Below are positions 1 through 11,200 of a stretch of 29,044 bases of DNA, piece after piece. The notes under the pieces were generated by a model. The model was not told where the DNA came from and searched no databases. It worked only from the letters and a program-made list of their open reading frames with translations. A program made the position numbers and the translations under genes. Position 1 is the stretch's first letter. Every line of letters starts with the position of its first letter. The stretch lies in IMG/VR virus record IMGVR_UViG_3300043410_000291, positions 1 to 29,044 of that record; one strand, written 5' to 3'. The DNA comes from a virus.

Positions 1-3000
1 CCATGGTTATTACAATCCAATGAAGCACCAAAGTTTTCACCAGGACGCAAATCATCTAAATTGTCAATAGGATATAGTTGCTGTGTCAATACAAACTGAA
101 CACTGTCAACCGTAACGATATCACCAGCTTTCATGCCAATAGTACCAATGATAATCAAGTTGCTAATTACAACAAATTTACTAGGTGACAGCAACGAACC
201 GTTAACATATATTCTAGTTTGATTGTTAGGTGTAAACGCTAATGCAATTACGTAAGGACTATATTTACCCTGGTCATATTGTACTTCTACGTTCTGGCGT
301 AGTCTATCATAATAATAAACTGTGCCAGTGTGTTCTTGTGTTAGACTATAGTTATCTAACGGAGCGCCAATAAACACCGTACTGCCGTCATAATTTGTTG
401 CTAGACTAGCACCAAATGAAGACCCTGATTTTACAGGACCAACACCATCATACCCCAAGAATCCTGATATGCTAAAGTTAATAGTAGCAAAGTAAATGTA
501 TGAGTCGGCTGCTGCTGTGTACTCGATTGGTTCTGCGGTATAGAACGTGGTTTTATTACTTGCAGAATTATATGTTGATGTGACAACTGTATGCACAGTC
601 TCGTCACTGAATGTAACTTTATAAACATTTGCCCCAACTGCTACTGCTGGTTCGGATGGTGCAAAGAACATTTCAGTTGTGTAGAAAGTTGTTTCGTTTG
701 CTGATATATTATATGATTCTGCCGATATCGTGACTAGTCTAGTACTGACAGGACCTGTGTTAGCAAAAGCAACTATGTCACCGTTTGTCAATAAACTTCT
801 TCTATCACCTGATACAATGAAATAATCTTGACCTCTAGGTACATTGTATTTTACAGTGAAACCCACCGGATCATATTCAGTAACAAAGCTAACTCGTTGT
901 CCATTCTCAATCATGCTTCTAACATCACCTGATACAACGAACTTTTTATCTTTCAGAATAGTCGGGCTTGCTAAATCAAGACCTGAACTAGTATAAGTTA
1001 ATGTCGAATCTCTTTGGAATGCTATCACTGTATCTTCGGTCTTTGCACCAATATACAATATATTACCGTCACCTGAAATATCCATTGCTTCTCCGGCTCT
1101 TCCACCGATTAAAGTAATAGTCTGCTCTAATGTAATGCTATCAATGACACCGTACTCAGGTAGTCTGTAAACAAGGATTTGAGACAAGGTGTTGCCTGGC
1201 TTTGATATTATCATCAAGTCTTGGCTGTATGTAATATACGTACCAAACTCGCCACCTTCAGTGATTACACCACGAACATAGAATACCCCATTAGGAGTCT
1301 TTGCATAATGATAAACAGTACCAGTGCCAACATCAGACACAAAATACCCAACTTCAGGTACATATGCAACTGCCGATCCAAACTGCTGTGTGGCAGTGAT
1401 AGGATCTAAGAATGTATATTCGTAGTTGTTTGTCTTTTCATAAACTGTCCAACTTCCCTGAACGTTTTGGTCCACCCATACTCTATTAGTCGCATACTCT
1501 GCATTCAATAAAGGTAGTGAACTAATGTCTCTTGCAGTTGCTACACGTTGGCTCTGTAATAAGAAACTCAAACCAGTTCCATTGATAGATGTTACAGTAT
1601 TATCAATTGTTAGTGGGATGATAATCGACATGAAATCAACTACATATGATACTAAGTGATAGCCATCAACTCGTGCATCGAAATTAAGAATGCCCATAGC
1701 CTGATTTTCATACAACCCATGTGGCTTATTAAAGAATACAGTAGTAGTTCCATTTAAGTTATTAACTACACTAGTGACTTGTGCTCCAGTTGATACTGGT
1801 GTGAATACTTGCCATGTATTATCTTTATCTGCTAGCCATAGATATTCATTTTTATAGACGGATGCAATCGCAGTGTCCGCTAAGTCATCTAATGTATATC
1901 CAATTTCAACTACGTCATCTAAATTCACATATCCTGCACTAGGTAATTTTTCTACATAGTCTTGTGATAGTGTAGGCATGATATTTGCCGAAGTGATAGG
2001 TCTACCGTAATTAACTATATTTGATAATGGAATCTGTTGCTGTGCATCAATTACTGCGGTCCCCTTAACAATACCAACGATACTAGGGTTACCAGTCAAC
2101 ACTGCTTCATTTAACGTAAATTCAGTAAAGTTTTGATTCAACAAACCACCGTACTCAGTAGACTTGATAGCCCAGTTTTCGTGTGCGGTATAGTTCAATG
2201 TGTTTTGATGTAGGTTGATACCTTGCAACTTAGTAACACTAGCCACTGTTCCTTTAGAGCTAATCATGTCCTTATAAACATTAACTTGTGTGGAATCTGT
2301 TAAGTCGGCATCTACTAGATAGTTTCTAGGTCTGTAGCCAATCAACGAGAAGCCTAAAAGGTCTTCGTCATTCTCTAAATTAGGTTCAGTTGTGCTATAG
2401 AACATTGTCGCTTCATATGCTCTAGTACTAGGGTTAGGTAACAATCCCTTTTGAATATCGTTGTAACTTGTTTTGATCCATTGATTATAATCGAACGAAG
2501 TACTTGGTAAAATTACAATAGCATCAGCCATGTAATATTCATTTTTGTATTTTACAATCGTGCCCTTAGTGTACTTTGCATTCTCTTGCCAATTTTCAAT
2601 GTTATCTTGATTTAAGATAAAGCCGGCGGCATTTACTTGACCGTTCCACTCGGCAGTCTTCTTACCTTTAACCAAGATACGCTGTTGGCGCAAGCCAGTG
2701 GTTAAATTGTAAATCACATCATTAAACACTGTTGAGTTATCAAAGATAACCACATGTTCTACTGTACTCATGTTTGCTCTTAACAAACATAAGCTATCAC
2801 CTTCATTTAATGATTTGATGCTGAACTCAGTACCATTGCGGTTAATGAACAAGTCATTCAATGCGATTGGAATTAAGTTTTGGTTTAAAATAAAGTTTTC
2901 TTTGTACATTGTCAATGGTTGAACAATGTTGTTTTCTTTATTAATTACAATATTTCTTGCACATGGGTTCAAGTTGATAGAACTACCTACTTCCCAACCA

Positions 3001-6000
3001 GTTTGTGCCCAGTGAATCGCTTCCGCTGTCATCTGATCCCAGTTTAACTCGATGCCATTTTCAACATCATTGAACAACATACCTTGACTATTCAAGTACA
3101 ATCCGTATCCGCGCAAGAAATCAGCCAAGTCATCCAATGTGCGGAATTCTTGACCATATGGAACATACTTAGTTTTAGAATAGTATGTCTTTGGAACCTT
3201 AACGGTAAAGTTGTCAATGGTTATCGTATCGTACAAACCGTTATTAGACGAAACCTGAGAAACGAAATATGTTTTGTTCTGACTATTACCGTATACTCTG
3301 TATCCGTTTTCAGAACGTTGTACAATAACTGAACTAAAAATGATAGTGTCGTTTGGTTCATTGTTATACAACATGATAGAGTAACTATCATCAGGAATCA
3401 ACAAGCTATTGTTTGCGCTAGTATTAGAACCCTTCTCAACATAGAAGTTCAACAAGTCTTTATCACTAAATCCGGCTAATCTATATGTCAATCTAACATC
3501 TAAGTTCTTAACCAATGTTGAAATTGTATCTGTACCGTTAACACCGAATTGGTACAAATAATCAACTAACCAGTTAACATAACTATGAACTGCTGCGCCA
3601 GAACCATATACCTTCAATGAAGTAACAGTATCACTGTAACGATTATCATACAAGTAACGGTTGAATTCTGCGTTGTACTTATAGTGGTCGATGTTCTTAC
3701 CTAAAGAGAAGAACTTTGCCGGTTTTGTCAATGCAATGATACGCATTAAGTCGAACGGCCATGAGCTACTCTTTCTATAGCTGTATTCGACTGGGCCCAT
3801 GTCACCAACTGACCAATTAGTGTTGAATGTACTTCTGTCATATGAACCTAATAAGAATTCAAACGGAGACTTTAGATTACCAGTAGAATCAACCGGTATG
3901 ATATCTAACAAGCCATCACGAATTCGTTTAGGATTAACGTATGCATCACCGTCGTTCCAGATGTATCCATTAGCAATATCTTGCCACATGAACAAGTTAT
4001 CACCTGTGTATGGTGCTGCACCGTATCGAGTATCCCACCATGATGGCTTGCTAGTTAATCCTAGTATTTCCCATGGCATAGTGTGAGGGTTACTTGTGTC
4101 ATACAACCATAAGAATACACCTCTCCAGTTACCTTGTGCAATAGTCTTATTATCGAACACAAAGGTAGATTGGTTGTAGTTATATGTATATGGATTGGTT
4201 GAATTGTAATACTGTGTGGTATAGTCGATTCTATTCAAACCAACCCAATTCAAATATTGCAATGAATATAAAGTATTGAATGTCGCAAAATCTACACCAA
4301 CATCTCTGAATTGACCTGGAACTACTTCATCGTATGAGACAGGAACTAGTGCATCAACTTTCAAGTTGTTATAGATTCTAGTTTCAAACTCTAACAGAAC
4401 CTTGTCTCTGTAATCTGCTAAAATACCGTCTTCATATGTTCCATACAACTTTGTGTACGAGCCATCATGCCCGCGGATAAAATACGCAGGGTTAATATAT
4501 GTTTCATCTAAGATGACACTAGGAACAAACGCAGGATATAGACCCAACTTAGTAGGAGTGTTAGGAACAAAGCTACCGTATGTTTGGTCATATTCTTTGA
4601 TAGTAACAATATCATTGTTCACTAAATCCATAGTGACAATTAAACTAGGTTTAGTATCAGATACTACGTAATCTACTCCTCGAATCAGTTGCGTTGTTTC
4701 GATTACGCCGTTTACTCGTCTTGTCAAGTAAACCAATACACCATAATAGTTAGCGTTATTGAAATCGTAAACTCTACTTAAGTTAAATGTACTTGTATCT
4801 AGTTGTGTTTTAAATGAATATGAATTAGTGATGTACGCATTCTTAGATGGAATCATGTCAGACCAAAAGAATGGGTTAGCGTCAATCTTTGTTTCTGAAA
4901 TCTTTTCCATCACATCATCTAGGATGTATGATGGTGATTCTAATGAAGTATATTCGTTGTTAGTCAACACATAGATTAACGATGCTTTAAATTTTGCATA
5001 TTCGTTGCTATTAAATGCCAACGCATCAAAGAAATTGTTGTCATTATTACGTAAGAACGCAGCCGCGTTTACGACTGACGCACTGTTTTGAATAATTTTT
5101 GTACCGTATGGCACAACATTACCTAAATCTCGATAGTTGTTAGGTCCAAATGCCACACCAACAAAGTCTGGCGCATTGTTACAAATGCTCTTGTAGTGAC
5201 CTCTAATGTCACCTAAGTTAATAGAAGTGATTTGGTCGTTGAACGGGTTGTGGTCTAAGTTAGACGGGATTTGATAATATCCCGTGACCGAAGACTGGTC
5301 ACTATACAACATTATATCAACATGTGTGCCAATTACAGGTGTTACAGCCAATACAATAGTAGTTGTGTTCTCACCAACTGTCATTGTAAATTCAGTATTG
5401 GCAATTCTTGCATTATCAACGTATACAACTACAACCGGCCATGGTGTAGATGATTGTGCTTTTGCTGCAATATCTAGAACATAAGTTGATGGATCAACTG
5501 CGGTAGCACTTGCAGTCAAGTTAAACACTTGATATTGGAAACTCTCAGCCGGAGCTGTCTGCCATCCTAGCATTCTAGTATAGTCTGCTCTATTTGCATA
5601 CATGTACACATAACCCGCATTGACTGCCTGAGTGAGTGATTCACTGTTCAATACATAATCAAATGTTTGGGTATTCAATGAAACATTGAATGCTATATCC
5701 CCTAAGTTATTCAATGAGCTATACTTGATTGGGAACCCCAAAACCGGATCATTTGCACCAGTACCAGTTGCATACTCAAACAATGTGCAACCCTCAAAAG
5801 TATTACTTGGATAGAAATCTTTATCACCATAACTAACACCGTTCGAATCGAATACATCAAATGTAGGTGGTTGGTTAACTCTTTCTTTCTGTTGCCCAAC
5901 GATCCAATCTGTACCATCAAAATATACAGTACGACCTTGGTATACACTACCTTGAGTAATTACAGTCTGATTATCAAAACTTACATTACCTGATACAGCA

Positions 6001-8234
6001 AGAGATAATGTTACGACTGGTTCCGAAACACCAGTAACTGAAGTTAATGCAACTTCCCAAATCTTATTACGGACTTCAACGTCAGTATCACCTGCAAAGA
6101 TAATAGTTGCTCCGTCATATAGATATGACGTTGCACCGTCTGGATTGAATTCAGATACAGGTCGACCTGCAACTTGGTTAAACGCATCAGTGATAGTGAA
6201 GTTAACAAAGCTAGTATTTGGTTTTGCTTCAGTTCCGCTATTGTAAAGTTTTAGATTAGGATAGAATTCTAGAATAGGGCGCTTTGCTCTACTGTCTGGA
6301 TTGCCCAATGCATTTGTACTAATCGGACTTGCAGGTGCATTTGCAATAGTTGTATTCAATACATCAATATGGAACCAACGATTACTGCGACTCCATGCGT
6401 TTTTGTTGACACTATTTCTAGCAATAGTAATATAGTCAGGATCTGCTGGGTAGTATAAAGTTTCGCCATATGAATATGCGTCATATGGATTGCCGTCAAA
6501 CGGAGTAGTGTACGCAGTGCCGAATGGTTCTGGTATATCAAACTCATCGACCGGAAGCAATTCAATGCTAGTACCAACACCTTCAACGTAGAATTGTGTT
6601 TTGTTATATGATTCTGGGAAGACTGTACTAGTGAATTGAACTTTCAATCCGTTGGTAAGTTTAATACCATTAGGACTTGTATAATTCTTTTTACCCAAGA
6701 TATCAGAAATATCAATTACAGTGTCAGTTGGTTGATCTACTAGCTTAATAATACCATAGATTTCAGCATTAGAGCCATCTTGGTAGTACAAGGTATCTAA
6801 TGCAGCGGTTAGCATCGGGATCAAAATGATTTCGCTATAACTATTCTTAGCAAAATTTCTACCAATATACTGATTACCATAACGTACAGTGATCTTTGTA
6901 TTGTCAACAATAGTAGCAATTTCTTCTAGATTAATAACAAGTTCATCTTGATCGTTACCTACTAAGTTTACTTTATAGAAGTGTTTGTTAATTTCGCTAG
7001 GGACTGAACCTTCGAACTGTCCATAATCAGTAGTTCCGGTCATTAATCCAGTGGCATCAGTTAGTGCCCAGTCACCTGATAATGCAGGACCACCGGGTTC
7101 AATTGATACAGTAAATGTGGTGCTACTATCAATAGTTCTAATAAAATAAGTTATACTATTCTTTATGTTACCGAACAATGCACCCGTGAATGTAATTGCC
7201 CCGTTGATATCAAAACCACTAGTAGATGCACATGTTAATAAATTTGTACCAGACTCTGTTTCAGTTATTGTAGTTGAAACACTAGGTGTTAGTGAATTTG
7301 AATCGAACACGTCCCCATAGAACGTACTAATCATGCCCATAGTTCCTGGCTTTGTGCCATAGAACAATAATGTCTTATCCTCGATATTTACACCATCAAT
7401 AGTAGACAACTCAGAGTAACGCTTACCGTTAATGTCTTTGAATGCTAAAGTGGTTACCAAATCAACATATTGATTTCCCGGATATACATAGTCATCTTGT
7501 GCTGTTGACAACGGTACTTCGAAAGTAACAGTACCATTATTTGTTCCGTTATTATCAACACCTAGTACTTCACGTGTACTGAAGTTAGGTCTGGAAGGAT
7601 CGGCACCACTTAGACCTTGTTGAGTTTGAATATAGAAGTTACTAGCTTGTTCAACCTCAAATTGGTATATACCACCTCTAACCAAAGTGATAACTGGATT
7701 CAATTGGTCTACTTTAACAATGTCATTATTGAATCTATAACCCAATGGTTGTTCAACTACGTTGTAAATCAAAGACTTGTACAAAGTAGTTGTTGTTAAA
7801 CTTACTGGCTCAGGGCCAGTTGGCAACCAATAGTATTGGCTGTAGTTGATAACTTTATCTAAGTCTACAAAACTATCCCATGAATAGAATTGATTGCTGA
7901 ATAAACTATCGTTGTTTTTAGTTGTTCCGCCTTGCAAAGTTAAGCTATCCAACAAACCTGGATAGGTAACTAAGTCGACCGCAGATGAAGTATCATTCTT
8001 CTTAAAAATAACTGCAGGATCTAATTGATAGTTAGTTCTGACTTGACTAGGTTCAACTAGATATTTGTCTGATGCACTTACACCATATCCAAATTTGCTA
8101 CCCACGTATCCTTGAATTCTTTTAAAGTCCGGCTGCTGTACTAGTTGGTCTAGTGTAGCTGACAGAAATTGATTATTAGTTTTTGTTCTAAAAATTTCTG
8201 GTAAGAAATCAATTGTTCTAACTTTTGTTACCAT
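1..8234 (-). CDS. Giant baseplate wedge / tail structural protein at the gp7 position (partial)
   Basis: One uninterrupted leftward frame starts at ATG 8234 and is still open at the window edge, giving more than 2744 residues. It begins 14 nt after the gp6 stop, with TAGG about 10 nt before the ATG. The N-terminus (MVTKVRTIDFLPEIFRTKTN) and an internal block near residues 1250-1280 containing GHDGSYTKLYGTYEDGILAD are of a type I recognise from large virion proteins of marine T4-like phages. Its place directly after gp6 matches T4 gene 7 (wedge protein), but it is over 2.5 times the length of T4 gp7. From about residue 2285 it has FG-GAP/beta-propeller-like units: FGSAVAYVPEVGYFV, EFGTYITYSQDLMII, AMDISGDGNILYIG, FGASLATNYDGSTVFIGAP (about 2607), and FGASLD at the edge. 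That suggests a propeller-type adhesive or structural domain. The virion role is secure in outline; equivalence to gp7 is inferred from position. Confidence 0.8.
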   Translation of the reverse strand, partial: MVTKVRTIDFLPEIFRTKTNNQFLSATLDQLVQQPDFKRIQGYVGSKFGYGVSASDKYLVEPSQVRTNYQLDPAVIFKKNDTSSAVDLVTYPGLLDSLTLQGGTTKNNDSLFSNQFYSWDSFVDLDKVINYSQYYWLPTGPEPVSLTTTTLYKSLIYNVVEQPLGYRFNNDIVKVDQLNPVITLVRGGIYQFEVEQASNFYIQTQQGLSGADPSRPNFSTREVLGVDNNGTNNGTVTFEVPLSTAQDDYVYPGNQYVDLVTTLAFKDINGKRYSELSTIDGVNIEDKTLLFYGTKPGTMGMISTFYGDVFDSNSLTPSVSTTITETESGTNLLTCASTSGFDINGAITFTGALFGNIKNSITYFIRTIDSSTTFTVSIEPGGPALSGDWALTDATGLMTGTTDYGQFEGSVPSEINKHFYKVNLVGNDQDELVINLEEIATIVDNTKITVRYGNQYIGRNFAKNSYSEIILIPMLTAALDTLYYQDGSNAEIYGIIKLVDQPTDTVIDISDILGKKNYTSPNGIKLTNGLKVQFTSTVFPESYNKTQFYVEGVGTSIELLPVDEFDIPEPFGTAYTTPFDGNPYDAYSYGETLYYPADPDYITIARNSVNKNAWSRSNRWFHIDVLNTTIANAPASPISTNALGNPDSRAKRPILEFYPNLKLYNSGTEAKPNTSFVNFTITDAFNQVAGRPVSEFNPDGATSYLYDGATIIFAGDTDVEVRNKIWEVALTSVTGVSEPVVTLSLAVSGNVSFDNQTVITQGSVYQGRTVYFDGTDWIVGQQKERVNQPPTFDVFDSNGVSYGDKDFYPSNTFEGCTLFEYATGTGANDPVLGFPIKYSSLNNLGDIAFNVSLNTQTFDYVLNSESLTQAVNAGYVYMYANRADYTRMLGWQTAPAESFQYQVFNLTASATAVDPSTYVLDIAAKAQSSTPWPVVVVYVDNARIANTEFTMTVGENTTTIVLAVTPVIGTHVDIMLYSDQSSVTGYYQIPSNLDHNPFNDQITSINLGDIRGHYKSICNNAPDFVGVAFGPNNYRDLGNVVPYGTKIIQNSASVVNAAAFLRNNDNNFFDALAFNSNEYAKFKASLIYVLTNNEYTSLESPSYILDDVMEKISETKIDANPFFWSDMIPSKNAYITNSYSFKTQLDTSTFNLSRVYDFNNANYYGVLVYLTRRVNGVIETTQLIRGVDYVVSDTKPSLIVTMDLVNNDIVTIKEYDQTYGSFVPNTPTKLGLYPAFVPSVILDETYINPAYFIRGHDGSYTKLYGTYEDGILADYRDKVLLEFETRIYNNLKVDALVPVSYDEVVPGQFRDVGVDFATFNTLYSLQYLNWVGLNRIDYTTQYYNSTNPYTYNYNQSTFVFDNKTIAQGNWRGVFLWLYDTSNPHTMPWEILGLTSKPSWWDTRYGAAPYTGDNLFMWQDIANGYIWNDGDAYVNPKRIRDGLLDIIPVDSTGNLKSPFEFLLGSYDRSTFNTNWSVGDMGPVEYSYRKSSSWPFDLMRIIALTKPAKFFSLGKNIDHYKYNAEFNRYLYDNRYSDTVTSLKVYGSGAAVHSYVNWLVDYLYQFGVNGTDTISTLVKNLDVRLTYRLAGFSDKDLLNFYVEKGSNTSANNSLLIPDDSYSIMLYNNEPNDTIIFSSVIVQRSENGYRVYGNSQNKTYFVSQVSSNNGLYDTITIDNFTVKVPKTYYSKTKYVPYGQEFRTLDDLADFLRGYGLYLNSQGMLFNDVENGIELNWDQMTAEAIHWAQTGWEVGSSINLNPCARNIVINKENNIVQPLTMYKENFILNQNLIPIALNDLFINRNGTEFSIKSLNEGDSLCLLRANMSTVEHVVIFDNSTVFNDVIYNLTTGLRQQRILVKGKKTAEWNGQVNAAGFILNQDNIENWQENAKYTKGTIVKYKNEYYMADAIVILPSTSFDYNQWIKTSYNDIQKGLLPNPSTRAYEATMFYSTTEPNLENDEDLLGFSLIGYRPRNYLVDADLTDSTQVNVYKDMISSKGTVASVTKLQGINLHQNTLNYTAHENWAIKSTEYGGLLNQNFTEFTLNEAVLTGNPSIVGIVKGTAVIDAQQQIPLSNIVNYGRPITSANIMPTLSQDYVEKLPSAGYVNLDDVVEIGYTLDDLADTAIASVYKNEYLWLADKDNTWQVFTPVSTGAQVTSVVNNLNGTTTVFFNKPHGLYENQAMGILNFDARVDGYHLVSYVVDFMSIIIPLTIDNTVTSINGTGLSFLLQSQRVATARDISSLPLLNAEYATNRVWVDQNVQGSWTVYEKTNNYEYTFLDPITATQQFGSAVAYVPEVGYFVSDVGTGTVYHYAKTPNGVFYVRGVITEGGEFGTYITYSQDLMIISKPGNTLSQILVYRLPEYGVIDSITLEQTITLIGGRAGEAMDISGDGNILYIGAKTEDTVIAFQRDSTLTYTSSGLDLASPTILKDKKFVVSGDVRSMIENGQRVSFVTEYDPVGFTVKYNVPRGQDYFIVSGDRRSLLTNGDIVAFANTGPVSTRLVTISAESYNISANETTFYTTEMFFAPSEPAVAVGANVYKVTFSDETVHTVVTSTYNSASNKTTFYTAEPIEYTAAADSYIYFATINFSISGFLGYDGVGPVKSGSSFGASLATNYDGSTVFIGAPLDNYSLTQEHTGTVYYYDRLRQNVEVQYDQGKYSPYVIALAFTPNNQTRIYVNGSLLSPSKFVVISNLIIIGTIGMKAGDIVTVDSVQFVLTQQLYPIDNLDDLRPGENFGASLDCNNH

Positions 8235-8248
8235 TATTATTACCTATG

Positions 8249-11200
8249 TTATGCGTTTGGTTGTAGTTCACTTGGAGTCAATGCTGATATTACGGCAATG
8301 TCTGTTGCTTGGGTTGCGTTAACGAAAATCTCGTATGGTGCTGAACGTATTTCATACAAATCACCGAAACTTAAGTTAGGGTCATTTGGTACTAGAACGA
8401 CAGAGCTTACTAGATCGCCGATTACTGAATGCAAATATGCACTTAGTTCACTGAAATAGAATGTGTCTCCAAAGTCCCAATTGTCAATACTGAAGTAGTT
8501 ATTCATTTCAGTCAACACCGCAGTTTTAATTTCACTTTCACTTGCAGTAGTTGTCGCAGCTTTAATTACTTTGATAGTTGCACGTAGCTGAGGTGCAGCC
8601 TTGTCACCAAACAATGGTTTAAACTTTGCACTATTCATTACAACACTATCAGAAAGCATCTTGTATTCGTTGATATTAGTATACGAGCTAGACAACTCAT
8701 TGATAGATGGGCTGCTAGGTTCGGCAACAGTACCAGTTGTGTCACGTATCCAATTTTGATATTGAACGTAATATGTCTGTGTCAACAAGTACAAATCAAT
8801 AATGTTTGTAGTTGCTGGGTCGATACGTACAGTGTCACCTGAGATATGCTTGTATTGGAAGAACAATCCTTGACGACCAGTGCTCACACTATAATCAGCT
8901 TGTAACTCTAAGTTAACAATGTTTGCAGATGTAGTATCGTTCACTGACTTATAGAACTTATTTTCTAACACAGCGTAGTAAACTTGTCCAACTGGATATT
9001 CGTACTTGATAACACCGATATCAGCTTTTGTCCCATAAGCATACACAACATCAGATGTTGGGACCATTTCATATCTGCTCAATAAATTTGCATCAGTAAT
9101 GCGACGGAAGAAGCAGAAACGAGTATAGTTTGATGTGCCTGGTATATACCCGGTTACATCAGCAAAGAAGTCTGGATCTTTAAATCCACCAACTTTAGTC
9201 AAATCAGACATACTAACTTCAACACTGAAGTCATCTACATAACCGTCAGATTCAGTTGTTTGACCAATGATTCTTACTTGCTTATCTCTAGGCAATGGAT
9301 AGTTAGAATTTGGCTGAGAGTTTGTTTTTAGAATGCTGATAAAGTCTTGCATCAACTTCCCAGTCGATGGATCATAAATTACTTTATCTCTATCAAAAGT
9401 AAAACGTACATCATATACACTACCAAAATAGTACGCTACACTACGATATGATACTTGATATCTACCTGATCCCAAACTTTGAAACTTAATAAAGTAACCA
9501 GTGTTGTTTGATGCACTAGTAGACCAACGCTCTTGGTTTGCTAGTAAGCTATTATCATACACCATTGTGAAGTTTTGATTCAAACGAATTTTTGTTACAC
9601 ATTCTTGAATCAACGTGGTACCAAATACATTAGTTAATGAAGGAATGATAGATGTTAATATTGCACCCTGTGGGATGTTGTTTGTTAACGTGACTGGGCC
9701 TAATCCAGTATTCAAATTACCGTCGCCGGCGTTGAAGCCATCACCCACAACAGATGATACGCTTGTCCAAAGTGTTGTCTGGTCACTGGATGTTGCTAAG
9801 CCAGCAATCAATCTATTATCAGGACCAAAGAAGTAACCTGCAGGTGCAGAGAATTGTATCACTGCGCCATCTGTAATATACTTCACGGTACCAGCTGCAT
9901 AGATACCAACTGAGATCGGGCTAGTACTAGGTGACGTTACATAAAAGTAACCACTTGATGCCCCGGAGATATTACTAGTCTGGTGCCAATAAACAACTGG
10001 ATTTAGTTCATCAGGTACATATCGTGTGCATGTTTGTGTGTAATATTGATAAGCACGTTCGCTACCTAACAAGCTGGGCAATGTTTCTGTCAAAAAATTG
10101 ACAATATCATTTGTTGTGCTGGCAGTGAACACACTTGAACCGTCGTTGGTATTTTCATATAAACCACCGTCATCAGCAAAATCATTTGTGCTTGAGTACT
10201 TTGCACTTGGGTCTAATAAGTCAAAGTTGCGACTTGCACCAACACTGCTACGGTTAATTGCTTTGCTCTTAATGATAGAACTGTACAATGTAAACGGGAA
10301 GTTGTTATAGTCTTCTCCGTTAACCATACGATTCTGTGTGTAGTAACGTTGCGGGGCACGTTGCTTGATCTCTGCTAATGTTTCACGAGGTTGTGCCGTA
10401 GAGATTGGCAACTGTAAGTTTAAACTTAACGTCAATGTCTCTTGTCTTCCAGTACGGCTTACATATGGAATACTAACAGTGATGTTTTGGAATTCGCTTG
10501 GGTCAATCGTATAAGCTAGACCGTTGCTAGAACGAACTAACGCAAAGAAGTTACCAACTGGAATAGCACTAAACACACCATCACCAAATACATAAGTTAC
10601 TTGGTCATTAGTACGTGAAGTTACACTGAATACTTTCTTACCACTGGCTAATTTCTGTAGGTTTGCATTCTCGTAGACACTCTCTACTTGTTTCCATTCA
10701 GTGAATGTTCCAGTGTTAGAGTTTGCTTCATACAACCAGGTATCTTCATTGTTGATGCCCTGAATATTAATGTCAACCGCTTGGTTACTGATTTGCTCAG
10801 GTACTGTAAAGTTGTAGGTCTGTAATGCACCTTGTTTAAAATACATAAAGAATCCAGTGTTTGGACTTCCGTAACCTAACTTATCATTGCGGTATGTGAT
10901 GTTAAATGTTGTTGCGTTCCCCGGAGGAATTTCGTACACAGTGTCACTGTCTACACTAGTAACACTAACCCCTTCAAAGTTCATAGCGACGCCGTCGACT
11001 GTGGCTCCAAACGGAACAGTTGGCAATGCTCCAGTAGGTAGCACAATGCTATACTCATCTGTTTTGATGTTCAAAATTGTTTTGCTATTACCTGGTTTAC
11101 CGACTTTTTGTGTGTCAATCAATGCAGCGTTAACGACTGTGTTAAACTGCTCTTGCCAGTTTGGGTTTGCTGGATCGTTCCAAAGAATAGTGGTATTGCT

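Noticed and set aside
1-8234. Short frames on both strands (for example 3799-4086 + and 5711-5947 -).
   Set aside because: They are shadows of the single long leftward frame. I read that frame through most of its length and saw no stop.
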